Shown piece by piece: positions 39,205 through 47,548 of a stretch of DNA of 63,561 bases. The stretch comes from a virus. A program made the position numbers and the translations under genes. Numbering within the stretch: the first letter of the stretch is position 1; each line of letters starts with the position of its first letter. The DNA lies in the IMG/VR virus record IMGVR_UViG_3300044801_000216, positions 1-63,561 of that record. One strand, 5' to 3'. The notes under the pieces are model-generated. The model did not search any database. It was given only the letters and a program-made list of their open reading frames with translations, and had not been told where the DNA came from.

Positions 39205-41418
39205 ATGAACCGCCACCCCGGTTACTCGCCTATCGACACCGCTTACTTGTGTCCCGCTCCATTCGAGCTTGACCGCAGCCGCCAGGAGTGGACCCCCTGT
39301 TCGCCCGACGAACTCTTCGCCTGGTCGCAGCAGATGCTCTCGGACGCACGCAGCTATCTCCGTCTCCAGCCGGCCTACAAGTACATCGCCGATGGCATGG
39401 ACATGGTCAACGGGGACTACCTGGTTACAGGCACCCAGTCGTTATCGGACGTGCGCACCGAGGCCACGATGCGCAACACCCGCGAGATCGTGGCCGCCCA
39501 GACCAATCTGCGCATCATCCCGTCGTTCAAATCCGAAGCGGAGCAGTACCGCGAGCAGAACGCGATATTAAACAAGGGCTTCATCGCCTGGCAGAACATG
39601 ACCTTCGCGGACCGTCAGCTCCGCAAGGCGTGGCAGTGGGCCTGCGCGGGCGGAACGGGGTACATAGGCCCCCGCTACGATCCCCATTATTATCATCGCG
39701 GCAAGGGAGACATCGTCTGGGACCCCTACGGACCGCTCGACGTTCTGCCGCTGGGTCTGCCGTCCAATCTGAGCCTGCAAGGAGCCTATGCCGTCGGTCT
39801 TCGCAAGAAGATGCCGATCCACCAGGTCTGGCGGATGTTCCCGTTGCAGCGCGACAACATCAAGGCCAACCGGGTCTCTACCGGCGGCAAAGGCATGGTG
39901 ATCGCGCAGGCGGTCAAGTTCGCCAGTGCGGTCCTGAAGCGCTTCGGTCAAGGCAACCGCCAGCCCGAGGAAGCGTCCACCTGGGACACAACCGACGTGT
40001 ACTACATCTACGTGGACGACGACTCGGTGAACGAAACAGGGCATCCGTTACAAATCTGCGGTCCCGACGGCCAGTGGGGCACCAGTTGGTCTTACACCGT
40101 GCCCTTTGTGGGACAACAGGTAGCTACAGGCCGGGTTCTGTCCGGCGGACGCCAGGAGTTCCGCACGGCCCGTCGCGAAGACTGCCTGATCTATCCCAAC
40201 CGCAGGCTGGTCATCGCTACGGACACCTGCATTATCAATCCGGCGCCGGAGCACCAATCGTCCTACCGCTGGGACGGCCGTGTGCCCATCGTGCAATTCA
40301 GGGCGGACGACTGGGCCTGGAATTTCCTCGGGTTCCCCGTGACCCGTTACGGCCAGTCGATCGAGAAGCTGATGATCGAGCTGTGGCGCGGCGTCGGCGA
40401 CAAGATGAATTTGAGCCTGAACCCCAGCGCGTTTTACGACCGCGGCTCCAGCGCGCTGGCAATGCTGCAAACGGTGAACCCGCGGATACCCGGATTGCGC
40501 GTCGGTTTGGACATGGGTTTGACCGGCGCTTCGAGCCAGTTCGTGCCCATGCTGCCTCACGAATGGTATCAGGTGGACTCCGGAATCGTCGAAACGGTGT
40601 CCAAGATCCTGCCGGCCATTCTGAAAGAGCAGATGGGAGTGGCCGACGTATCGGCGATGGCGCGGGCAAGGCAGCTACCCAGCGGAGATTCCACCGAAAA
40701 GCTGCTGGAAGCGATGGGTCCGCTGGTGAAAGACCAGTCGCGCAACATGGAGGAAGGCATCAGGCTCGCCGGCGAGATGTGGAAGTCCGACTGGTTCCAG
40801 TTCGCCACCGCCAAACGCCGCATGCAGATGTTAGGCCCCGATGGCGTCGCCGAAGAGGACTTAGATTTCGAGCCGGGCACGCTCATCCCAATGTCCGAGG
40901 ACCCCAACGACAAGAAGCGGACGCTGCCGATGTTGGAGGGACCGGACGGCTCCTGGAATTACAGCCCCGATGCGCCGGACGAACGCATGCCATCGCTTGC
41001 AGTGGAGCAGTTCGAGCGCGCCCGCTGGCACAAGGGAAACTTTACATTCTCCGTCACACCTTATTCGCTTCACGAGTTCAATTCCACGACGCGCAAGTTG
41101 TTCATGCTCCAGTTGATGAAAGTCGGGTTCCCGCTTTCGTGGTGGACACAGGCCGATTTGTTCGACGTGAAGAACTTCGGTCCCTGTATGTTCAAAGATC
41201 CCGAATCGGGAGAACTCCGCGAAGCCCGCAACGAGATCGAGCGCTGGACCGTGCAGCTTGAAATTCAGGCCCGAATCGCGCAAGCGATGGGCGGCGGAGG
41301 CGGCGGCAAAGGCAAAGGCGGCCAGCGCGGCCGTCCGCAGACGTTCGCTCAACCGCCCGTGATGGAAAGCAAGGCCGGCGGCTCGACCAGTACGGTCAGA
41401 ACATCGGCACATAGTTAA
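39205..41418 (+). CDS. Portal protein, 737 aa
   Basis: A large protein with a helical N-terminal part, a strand-rich core with Trp-rich segments (WDPYGPLDVLPLGLPSN) and a long helical stem (residues ~490-560), followed by a Gly/Lys-rich tail with GGGGGGKGKGGQRGR. Its size (700-750 aa) and its position after the terminase and before scaffold and coat genes match portal proteins of P22-like and other short-tailed phages. It forms the dodecameric channel through which DNA enters and leaves. No single motif proves it. Confidence 0.85.
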   Translation: MNRHPGYSPIDTAYLCPAPFELDRSRQEWTPCSPDELFAWSQQMLSDARSYLRLQPAYKYIADGMDMVNGDYLVTGTQSLSDVRTEATMRNTREIVAAQTNLRIIPSFKSEAEQYREQNAILNKGFIAWQNMTFADRQLRKAWQWACAGGTGYIGPRYDPHYYHRGKGDIVWDPYGPLDVLPLGLPSNLSLQGAYAVGLRKKMPIHQVWRMFPLQRDNIKANRVSTGGKGMVIAQAVKFASAVLKRFGQGNRQPEEASTWDTTDVYYIYVDDDSVNETGHPLQICGPDGQWGTSWSYTVPFVGQQVATGRVLSGGRQEFRTARREDCLIYPNRRLVIATDTCIINPAPEHQSSYRWDGRVPIVQFRADDWAWNFLGFPVTRYGQSIEKLMIELWRGVGDKMNLSLNPSAFYDRGSSALAMLQTVNPRIPGLRVGLDMGLTGASSQFVPMLPHEWYQVDSGIVETVSKILPAILKEQMGVADVSAMARARQLPSGDSTEKLLEAMGPLVKDQSRNMEEGIRLAGEMWKSDWFQFATAKRRMQMLGPDGVAEEDLDFEPGTLIPMSEDPNDKKRTLPMLEGPDGSWNYSPDAPDERMPSLAVEQFERARWHKGNFTFSVTPYSLHEFNSTTRKLFMLQLMKVGFPLSWWTQADLFDVKNFGPCMFKDPESGELREARNEIERWTVQLEIQARIAQAMGGGGGGKGKGGQRGRPQTFAQPPVMESKAGGSTSTVRTSAHS

Positions 41419-41430
41419 GGAGACAGTCGA

Positions 41431-41589
41431 ATGCTCGTTACGATTCTGTTGGTATTCGCTTTCGTGCTCGCGTTGATCGGTTCGGTCATGGGTCCGGCAG
41501 TGGAGCCCTGGACCTGGCGTTGGCGCCTGGTCTGGCTCGGCGTGTCCTGCTGGATTCTGGCCACGCTGCTGGCGCAGGGTAAGTTCTAA
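41431..41589 (+). CDS. Small membrane protein, 52 aa
   Basis: ATG 41431 is preceded by AAGGAGA. It reads MLVTILLVFAFVLALIGSVM, a hydrophobic span, then a Trp-rich segment (EPWTWRWRLVWLGVSCWI) with a second span, ending AQGKF. Two-helix membrane protein inserted between portal and scaffold genes. Function unknown; it may alter the host envelope at late stages. Confidence 0.6.
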   Translation: MLVTILLVFAFVLALIGSVMGPAVEPWTWRWRLVWLGVSCWILATLLAQGKF

Positions 41590-41590
41590 C

Positions 41591-41767
41591 GTGCCTTCCA
41601 GCGAGGTCATGCACGAGTTCAAGCGGGGACGCTTGCATTCCGGAGGCAAGCGCGGCCTCAAGGTGAAGTCCCGCAAGCAGGCGATCGCGATCATGCTGTC
41701 GGAGCGCCGTAAGGAGCGTGGCGGTGCCGGAAAACGAAAACGGTCGCGTTCCACCAAGCAGCGGTAA
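41591..41767 (+). CDS. DUF6496-like small basic protein, 58 aa
   Basis: GTG 41591 gives MPSSEVMHEFKRGRLHSGGK then RGLKVKSRKQAIAIMLSERRKE and a basic tail. The pattern VMxEFKxGxLxSG...VKSRKQAIAIALSE is a conserved small bacterial/phage protein family that I recall as DUF6496. It starts 1 base after the stop of the membrane protein. Strong basicity fits DNA or RNA binding. Overlaps the next gene by 50 bases. Confidence 0.6.
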   Translation: MPSSEVMHEFKRGRLHSGGKRGLKVKSRKQAIAIMLSERRKERGGAGKRKRSRSTKQR

Positions 41768-41993
41768 GACCTGTGGAACCTTCAACGGTTCTTCGCTCTC
41801 CGCTTTGACGGGCGCCGTACCATCCGCCAAGCTACAGGTAGAAGTCCGTTTGCCGGCGTCTTCGATGGCTGAAGTTCTGGAAACGATTCACCGCTTGGGC
41901 AGGACCGGCAATCTGACCGTGAACTTCTCGAACGGTCACGCGATGGACCTCAAGTGGTCCAGCAGCAGGCAGGCAAAACCACCGGAAGTGTAG
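41718..41993 (+). CDS. Hypothetical protein, 91 aa
   Basis: Begins at GTG 41718 or 41724 inside the preceding gene. The C-terminal two-thirds look like a small alpha/beta domain (LQVEVRLPASSMAEVLETIH, TVNFSNGHAMDLKW). Its stop codon TAG lies inside the perfect 13-bp palindrome at 41989-42001. No function assigned. Confidence 0.5.
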   Translation: MAVPENENGRVPPSSGKTCGTFNGSSLSALTGAVPSAKLQVEVRLPASSMAEVLETIHRLGRTGNLTVNFSNGHAMDLKWSSSRQAKPPEV

Positions 41994-42001
41994 ACTCTAC
42001 A
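41989..42001. promoter_or_regulatory. 13-bp operator-like palindrome, perfect copy before small-RNA promoter
   Basis: TGTAGACTCTACA lies 11 bases upstream of TTGACA (42013-42018), the -35 of a candidate promoter that leads to a ~108-nt terminated transcript. This is the clearest promoter-linked copy in the window. Confidence 0.7.
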
Positions 42002-42012
42002 GGAATCCGCAC

Positions 42013-42042
42013 TTGACAGATTCGATCTCTTACCCCCATACT
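42013..42042 (+). promoter_or_regulatory. Candidate promoter of the putative small RNA
   Basis: TTGACA (42013-42018), 18-base spacer, CATACT (42037-42042). Predicted start near 42049. Confidence 0.6.
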
Positions 42043-42048
42043 GTTTGC

Positions 42049-42156
42049 TGAAGGGCGTTCATCGCGGCAGGGAACGTCCCCGGATGCGATTCACCTCCTT
42101 GGGTGGATTTAGCGAAAGGCAGGTCACTCAATCAGCCGGGTGGCCTGCCTTTTGTG
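42049..42156 (+). ncRNA. Putative phage small RNA with an anti-Shine-Dalgarno segment
   Basis: A transcript from the promoter at 42013-42042 to the terminator at 42115-42156 would be about 108 nt. It has a 5' hairpin (GGGCGTTC 42053-42060 with GAACGTCCC 42072-42080, one bulge), then TCACCTCCTT at 42091-42100, which is identical to the conserved 3' end of 16S rRNA, held in a small CACC...GGTG hairpin with the loop exposing UCCUU. It could pair with ribosome binding sites of many mRNAs, or with a specific one. No start codon follows it on the minus strand, so it is not simply a minus-strand ribosome binding site. Function is a hypothesis; no expression data. Confidence 0.55.
42115..42156 (+). 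terminator. Rho-independent terminator
   Basis: AAAGGCAGG (42115-42123) pairs with CCTGCCTTT (42144-42152), the loop side holds partial TCAC / GTGG pairing, and TTTTGTGTTTC follows. Ends the putative small RNA and shields the downstream capsid genes from upstream RNA. Confidence 0.8.
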
Positions 42157-42262
42157 TTTCTGGGGACTGGCTCTAATGCGCAGTGCGTTCGTTCCAAGTA
42201 CCGATAGCCGGGACACAGGGTAACCTGTTCGATCCTTGGTGGTCGGAGAAAGGAGCAACACC

Positions 42263-42340
42263 ATGACGGAGAACCTGTTCGGGCCGGTGGAGAATCGGCG
42301 CGGTAAGGGACGCCACAAGGGCCGCGGCAAAAAGCGGTAA
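42263..42340 (+). CDS. Putative basic microprotein, 25 aa
   Basis: ATG 42263 follows a very good AAAGGAG. It reads MTENLFGPVENRRGKGRHKG then RGKKR: an acidic head and a Lys/Arg/Gly-rich tail, a design that could bind nucleic acid. It is alone between the terminator and a strong hairpin. A short size makes it uncertain, but the ribosome binding site is better than for many real genes here. Confidence 0.45.
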   Translation: MTENLFGPVENRRGKGRHKGRGKKR

Positions 42341-42349
42341 CCTGTGAGA

Positions 42350-42385
42350 CCGGCCCCCGTTCGATTCGACTCTTGCGGGGGCCGG
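42350..42385 (+). terminator. Strong GC hairpin (terminator-like, no U-tract)
   Basis: CCGGCCCCCG (42350-42359) and CGGGGGCCGG (42376-42385) form a perfect 10-bp stem with a 16-base loop. The sequence after it (CCTTGACTTG) has no U-run, so it could be an RNA processing or pausing site instead. Confidence 0.5.
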
Positions 42386-42439
42386 CCTTGACTTGTAACC
42401 AGTACCAGCCCTTTGTAGAACGTAACGGAGGGATATTCG

Positions 42440-42793
42440 ATGCCTGAAGTCAACTCGCCCGCGTCGGCGTCCCCCTCGATGCTGGCCGGAATGAACCCTC
42501 CCCCGCCGGAAGGCGGCGGCGAAATGTCGGGCCGCGTGCCCGGCTCCGGTTCCCCGGACCAGGCTCAGGCCGGATCGCAGCCGGACCAGCAACGGTCCTC
42601 TGCGGACGCGAAGCTGAACAAGGACGTTCAGACACTACGCTCGATGGAGGCGGCGCTGCTGGAGATGGGACAATCCTATCCGACAGCCACCAAGAGCCTC
42701 CGAACCGCTTCGGAGTCCATCCGTTCCGCACAAAGGCAGATCGTGTCGAGTCCAGGCACGGCCGAGCCCCCGGTGCCCAACACCACCGCGTGA
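42440..42793 (+). CDS. Hypothetical protein before scaffold, 117 aa
   Basis: The N-terminal half is Pro/Ser/Gly-rich and disordered; the second half is a helix (about 58-100: TLRSMEAALLEMGQSYPTAT). Located just ahead of the scaffold gene. A capsid-assembly accessory is likely by position only. Confidence 0.6.
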   Translation: MPEVNSPASASPSMLAGMNPPPPEGGGEMSGRVPGSGSPDQAQAGSQPDQQRSSADAKLNKDVQTLRSMEAALLEMGQSYPTATKSLRTASESIRSAQRQIVSSPGTAEPPVPNTTA

Positions 42794-42905
42794 CAGGCGG
42801 GGTGCTGGCAAGGCGCCGCGGACAAACTTGACCGGGCCAGGTTCGATCGGCAGTTTAGTTCAGCAACCCGTTGCACAAATGCAAACGGACTGAAAGGAAA
42901 ACAAC

Positions 42906-43940
42906 GTGCCAGTAGACAAGCAGTTTTTGGAACAGTGCATCGCAGAAGCCTCCGATGGCGACCAGGAGTTCGCCACCGCCTTGCGCGCCAAGCTCAGTGC
43001 GAACGACACTCTGGCGGCCAAGTTCGTAGGCGGCTACATGCGCAATTCGGACTACACCAGGAAGACGCAGGAGTTGTCCGACCAGCGCAGGCAGTTCGAC
43101 GGTCAATCCGGACAGCTCGACACCTTGCGCAAGGCGCTCGAAGCCGCCGAAATGGAGAAGGCGAACATCCTGAAGGAATTGGCGGGCCACCGCATCGGCA
43201 CCGCCAAAGCGCGCGAGCTGATGAAGCTCCTGCAAGAGAAGTATCAATTGACCGACGACGATCTGCCGGGGATGAGCGATCTGATCGAGACCTCCAAAAA
43301 GGGCAAGCCGGTCGATACGACCGAGGACGTGGACTCCCGCATCAAGGCAGCGGTCGCCGAAGCCGAAACCCGGATGGAGAAGAAGTTCGCCGGCGCGATG
43401 ATCCCCGAGATCGGCGCCATGGCCGCGATGCCCCGCGTATGGGGCTCGATCGAGCGAGAGCACAAGGATCTGACCGGCAAGGATCTCAGCGACGAAGAAG
43501 CCACGGCGATCCTACAGGACGCGCGCACGAACAACAAGTCGCTGCGCCAGTCCTGGGAGGACAAGTTCGGCATCGGCGGCAGCGACGGCCTGCGGATGCA
43601 GAAGCGCGACGAGAAGCTGAAGTCGCAGTGGCAGGCCGATCGCGAGAAGGAAGAAGCGGATAAGCGCAGCAAACAGGCGCTCGAAGTGGTAACACCCGCC
43701 CAGGCGGACCTGGGAAGCGGACCCGGCATCAGCCCCGCGTTCAAGACCAGGTTCAGAACTTTCGAGATGGACCCGAACAAACCGGCGCAGGCTGCCGGCG
43801 ACGGGGTTCCTACCTTGAAGGTCGAACCCGGACAGCATGTGCGGCAAGCGGGCGACCGCGGACCCTCTGGAGCGCAGCGGGCCGCCGCGAAGTTTTTGGA
43901 GAGAGTCAACAGCGGAGGTTACGGCAAGAAAACGGCGTAG
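42906..43940 (+). CDS. Scaffolding protein, 344 aa
   Basis: GTG 42906 gives MPVDKQFLEQCIAEASDGDQ. Long helical, acidic/basic alternating body with few aromatics (about 60-270), typical of coiled-coil scaffolds, and a Gly-rich, basic C-terminal end that could contact the coat protein. It is encoded immediately before the major capsid protein, the classic place. The scaffold role is inferred; no protease is visible nearby, so it may be removed intact. Confidence 0.75.
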   Translation: MPVDKQFLEQCIAEASDGDQEFATALRAKLSANDTLAAKFVGGYMRNSDYTRKTQELSDQRRQFDGQSGQLDTLRKALEAAEMEKANILKELAGHRIGTAKARELMKLLQEKYQLTDDDLPGMSDLIETSKKGKPVDTTEDVDSRIKAAVAEAETRMEKKFAGAMIPEIGAMAAMPRVWGSIEREHKDLTGKDLSDEEATAILQDARTNNKSLRQSWEDKFGIGGSDGLRMQKRDEKLKSQWQADREKEEADKRSKQALEVVTPAQADLGSGPGISPAFKTRFRTFEMDPNKPAQAAGDGVPTLKVEPGQHVRQAGDRGPSGAQRAAAKFLERVNSGGYGKKTA

Positions 43941-43961
43941 CCTCGAAAGGAGTGAAATCAG

Positions 43962-45101
43962 GTGGCAGATCCGTTGTTAGATCCTATCAACGAAACGACA
44001 CTTCCGGAAGTGAACCAGGATGCGATCGAGGATGAGTTCTTTCTATCGAGCGTTTTCCAGGCTCACCTCCGCAGTAAGTGCTTGGTTCCTTTTGAGGGCG
44101 GCGCTTTCATGCGCAACCTTCAACTCTATGCGCCTCTCATCGGCGGCGCATATGCCAAGGGCGTAGGCGGCTTCAATCTCACCAAGCCGCTGACAATCAG
44201 CTCGAACGTCTTCGACCCTAAGTACTACGTGGTCATGATTGTCGAGTACCTGGAGGACATCAGCGTCCTCAACACAGGGGACCTTGCGGTCTTCAGCCTG
44301 CTCGAAACCGACATGGCGAACGCCTACCTGACCATGAGCACAATCATGGCGCTGGATCTCCAGCAGAACGGCCAGGTGGCGCCTCGGACCATCAACATGA
44401 ACGGCTGGACGGAGTTCCTGAACAACGGCGTGGACCCCTCGTATGACGCGGGCATCTACACCACCTACGGCACGGCTGCCCGCAACGGCGCGACCGGCGC
44501 GGCGCTCAACGGCAATGTCTACTGGGGCGGACAGGCCAAGTCGGGTTCGACCGCCGCGGCCGGCACGATCCAGTACGCGCAGATCAACGCGATGTACATC
44601 TTGGCCAAGCGCGGCCAGGCCGAGCCGGAGTTGTTCACGATGAACAAGCCGCTCAACAACTTTGTCGAGAACCGCATTCAGCAACAGCAGCGGTTTGGCA
44701 CGGAAGGCGCGGGAGTACGCGACCCGTTCTTCGGCGCGATGGGGTTCCGCTTCAAGAACCTGATTGTGATGGTGGACGACTACTTCCCGTCGAGCTTCGG
44801 CGCGTTCGGCAAGACCACCAATCCGGGCGGCAGCAACCTGACCGGCACGGTGGCGACCGGCGCCGCGACCAGCTCTAACTTCCCGCTGAACGCGACCTGC
44901 ACGGTTGGCGAGGTCGGCTGCATGTTCAACATGGGCCGCATCGCTTTCCGGCTCTCGGCCAGCTCGGAGTTCGGCTTCATGCCGACCGACTTCATACGGG
45001 CTCCCGACAACACGCGGGTAGCTTCTCAACTGAAGGCCGCCGTCAACGTCGAGAACACCGCCCCCTGGACCGGAGTTCAGGGTTACGGCTGGACTTCATA
45101 G
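43962..45101 (+). CDS. Major capsid protein, 379 aa
   Basis: GTG 43962 (MADPLLDPINETTLPEVNQD) follows GGAGTG. It is a 379-residue protein rich in Gly, Thr, Asn and Ala. Phe/Met-rich strand-turn segments (AFMRNLQLYAPLIGGAYAKG) and GFRFKNLIVMVDDYFP suggest an HK97-type fold, and its place right after scaffold and before decoration-like genes is typical. It should form the icosahedral shell. I found no direct motif proof, only size, order and composition. Confidence 0.82.
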   Translation: MADPLLDPINETTLPEVNQDAIEDEFFLSSVFQAHLRSKCLVPFEGGAFMRNLQLYAPLIGGAYAKGVGGFNLTKPLTISSNVFDPKYYVVMIVEYLEDISVLNTGDLAVFSLLETDMANAYLTMSTIMALDLQQNGQVAPRTINMNGWTEFLNNGVDPSYDAGIYTTYGTAARNGATGAALNGNVYWGGQAKSGSTAAAGTIQYAQINAMYILAKRGQAEPELFTMNKPLNNFVENRIQQQQRFGTEGAGVRDPFFGAMGFRFKNLIVMVDDYFPSSFGAFGKTTNPGGSNLTGTVATGAATSSNFPLNATCTVGEVGCMFNMGRIAFRLSASSEFGFMPTDFIRAPDNTRVASQLKAAVNVENTAPWTGVQGYGWTS

Positions 45102-45119
45102 GAAAGGGGGACCACTCAC

Positions 45120-45791
45120 ATGGCAGCAGCCAGAGGAAACTACAGAGACGTACTCATCACCCAGCGGTATCTCAATACCGCCACCTACGCGGGCGACCCC
45201 GCGCCCGGCACGCTCGTTCAAACGTCCGACGTGTCCGGCTCCATCGTGCAGTCCTACGACGGCATGAAGGGCGCGATCATGACGTTCAGCGCCGCGGAAG
45301 CCGCCAATTACAGCGATCCCAACTACGCGACGCTGTACGGCGGCGAGTTCCAGTACGTGCGGTTCGTGCCCGCTACCGGGCCGGCCGTGCAGGGCCAGGT
45401 CGTGTTCTGGAAGGACTCGACCGTCAACCTGCTCACCGGGTACCGCGATGTCACCTCCGACGAATCCGCCGCCGAACTGGGCGAGATCGCCGGCATCGCG
45501 CTCGCCAACACCGCCAAGAACAAGTATTGGTGGATTCAGATTTCGGGCGTGGCGCAGGTGAAGTTCGCCGGCGCTAACAACGCGGCGACGCCGGCGGTCG
45601 GCGATCTCGTGTTCGCCGATTACGCGGCCGGCAGCATCTATGCGATCAACCCGACGCAGAGCACTACCGGGCTGACCCTGGCGCAGTTGAAGGCGTGGCT
45701 GGGCACCGCTTTTGCGACGGCGCCGGCCAACAGCTCGATCTCGCCTGTTCTGTTGGGCGGACCCGGTCCCAAGTACTATCCGGGCACCTAA
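45120..45791 (+). CDS. Putative capsid decoration / head protein, 223 aa
   Basis: A beta-rich Ala/Thr/Gly-rich protein directly after the coat gene, with strand-rich segments (TLVQTSDVSGSIVQSYDGMK, KNKYWWIQISGVAQVKFAGA). Trp pair WW and a final GGPGPKYYPGT. A decoration protein or head-completion protein is likely from position. No signal peptide or membrane segment. Confidence 0.6.
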   Translation: MAAARGNYRDVLITQRYLNTATYAGDPAPGTLVQTSDVSGSIVQSYDGMKGAIMTFSAAEAANYSDPNYATLYGGEFQYVRFVPATGPAVQGQVVFWKDSTVNLLTGYRDVTSDESAAELGEIAGIALANTAKNKYWWIQISGVAQVKFAGANNAATPAVGDLVFADYAAGSIYAINPTQSTTGLTLAQLKAWLGTAFATAPANSSISPVLLGGPGPKYYPGT

Positions 45792-45804
45792 GGAGGACAC
45801 CTAC

Positions 45805-46170
45805 ATGGCAGGTTCTTTCGCGGACAGCCCGCGTAACGGCTGTTGGGGAGATCGTCCCTACTCGGTGATCGATTGGCCGGGACCGGCATCGTACTCGCAG
45901 GTCTCGGAAGCTACTCCGCCGACCGGAGGCCAGGCGATCGATCCGACGGCCTTCGGCTTGGTAGCCGGTCTGGAGGGCATCTTCATGGTCGGCGCGTCCA
46001 CCACCGGCACTTACGGTGTGGTGGCGATGCAGGCGGGCGGACAACAACCGGGGCTTCCCAATCCGGCATGGATCTTGCTCTGGTACAACCTGCATACCGG
46101 AGCCGAAGCGTCCGGGGCGGCCAACTTGTCCGGAGAAACGGTTCGCTTGATCGCGTTCGGACCGTACTAA
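45805..46170 (+). CDS. Putative head/tail accessory protein, 121 aa
   Basis: ATG 45805 follows AAGGAGGA; a longer reading from 45712 overlaps the previous gene and is unlikely. Ala/Gly/Ser-rich, beta-rich with several aromatics (ILLWYNLHTGAEASGAANLS). A small virion component by position. Function unknown. Confidence 0.6.
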   Translation: MAGSFADSPRNGCWGDRPYSVIDWPGPASYSQVSEATPPTGGQAIDPTAFGLVAGLEGIFMVGASTTGTYGVVAMQAGGQQPGLPNPAWILLWYNLHTGAEASGAANLSGETVRLIAFGPY

Positions 46171-46220
46171 CTATCGGGGCGGGGACATGACATCCGGTCG
46201 AGTCCCCGCTTGGATTGTGC

Positions 46221-47291
46221 ATGCCCAGCCCCTACCAGATGCTCAGTTTCGAGCAGCTCTACAAAGAGTTGCAAGGGGAAATATCCGCACTGCCCGACCC
46301 GATGGCGATGCGGATTATCAACCGCGCCTGGAAGCGGGTCAACGATTACAGGTTGTGGTCCTGGCAGGTTATCAGCAACGCACAGTTATTTGTTCCCAAG
46401 CTGATCTTCGCCGGCGCCGCCACAGCCACCTTCAACAGCACCGCGGTAACGATGGATGCGACGGCTACAGCGGCGCTCAACGTTGTCGTGTTTGGGAATC
46501 CCCCGCTGGCGAGCCCGATCTTGGGCGTAGGCTACCAGATCCGGATCGGCACATCCACTACCGGCCTCTCTTCTCCAACGGGCCCGAGTTACACCATCGT
46601 CGCCTGGGACGGCGCGGGCAACCTCACCATCGACCGGCCGTATGGAGAATCGAGCCAGGTTGACGCCACGTATCAGGTTCTCAAATGCTACTATGCGGCG
46701 CCGTTTCTGCCGGTGACTTCGACCGGCGCGGATGGGCAGTTCGCCAGATACATGTCGGTGACCAATCTGCTCGACGGCTACGCGATCACGGGCAAACAGC
46801 TCTACTTCAACCAGGAAGAGTTGAACCGTATCGACCCGCAGCGCGGCGGCCAGGGCGACGCCTACATACTGGCCTACTACCAGCCAAACTCGCTTGGCCA
46901 GCCTGTGTACGAGATGTACCCGAACCCGGTCGGTGAAACGACCTACCAGGCCAATTACGTTTCCAAAGGCCCGCTGCTGACGATGACTACCGGGTTGCCG
47001 CAGGTCAGCTACGCGCTCGACGACACGGTGACGTTTCAGGCCAAGCAATTCGCCGGCCAGTGGGCCGCGGCGAACGCAGGCAGGTTTAAAGACTTGCAAG
47101 GCGTCAACTGGCTCTGGTACTGCGATCAGATGGAGCGGGAGTACAAGAAGAGTCTCATTTTGTGCATCAAGGAAGACGACGAGATCATGCCGAGCCCGAA
47201 GCCGTTTGTGTACAACGGCGGATTTTCGTTCCCGCTTGGGGGCGAGTTCTTGCAGTCTCACGATCTGTCTTCTATCCTCGCGCCGATGTAG
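46221..47291 (+). CDS. Putative head-tail connector protein, 356 aa
   Basis: Helical N-terminus (SPYQMLSFEQLYKELQGEIS) with a Trp-containing DYRLWSWQVI segment, then a beta-rich middle with several Thr/Ala tracts, and a helical C-terminus. It starts at ATG 46221 (MPSPYQML). The gene order (capsid, decoration, this) fits a connector or adaptor between portal and tail. Its stop TAG is inside a near copy of the 13-bp palindrome (47287-47299). Confidence 0.6.
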   Translation: MPSPYQMLSFEQLYKELQGEISALPDPMAMRIINRAWKRVNDYRLWSWQVISNAQLFVPKLIFAGAATATFNSTAVTMDATATAALNVVVFGNPPLASPILGVGYQIRIGTSTTGLSSPTGPSYTIVAWDGAGNLTIDRPYGESSQVDATYQVLKCYYAAPFLPVTSTGADGQFARYMSVTNLLDGYAITGKQLYFNQEELNRIDPQRGGQGDAYILAYYQPNSLGQPVYEMYPNPVGETTYQANYVSKGPLLTMTTGLPQVSYALDDTVTFQAKQFAGQWAAANAGRFKDLQGVNWLWYCDQMEREYKKSLILCIKEDDEIMPSPKPFVYNGGFSFPLGGEFLQSHDLSSILAPM

Positions 47292-47299
47292 AGTGTACA
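47287..47299. promoter_or_regulatory. 13-bp operator-like palindrome, 12/13 copy over a stop codon
   Basis: TGTAGAGTGTACA, one mismatch, overlapping the stop of the connector gene and preceding the ribosome binding site of the 64-residue gene. Confidence 0.4.
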
Positions 47300-47321
47300 A
47301 TCGATTGAAAGGAGAATTTCA

Positions 47322-47516
47322 ATGGGATCTCGAATCACCAGTAAAGGCAAATCCGGTATGATCGGCGGCGTCCGTTCGCCGATGGCCGCATCCGGAAACG
47401 GCTTGGTCGCCAAGCCCAAGTTGCACCCGTCTGTCGCGGCCAACACGACCCGGCCGGGCATCAGTAAGAAGACCGCGCCGATCCGCAGTCCGCAGAACAA
47501 GGGCGACATCGTCTAA
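47322..47516 (+). CDS. Small basic protein, 64 aa
   Basis: ATG 47322 follows AAAGGAGAA. Reads MGSRITSKGKSGMIGGVRSP and is rich in Lys, Ser, Ala and Pro with no helix or strand pattern; likely extended or disordered. Possibly a small head-joining or DNA-condensing protein. Unknown. Confidence 0.55.
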   Translation: MGSRITSKGKSGMIGGVRSPMAASGNGLVAKPKLHPSVAANTTRPGISKKTAPIRSPQNKGDIV

Positions 47517-47548
47517 TACGTTCCGGTTGGCCGGGTGGCCGGTCTGCG

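Noticed and set aside
42350-42385. Rho-independent terminator
   Set aside because: The stem is very strong but no U-run follows, so I list it as a hairpin with low confidence as a terminator.
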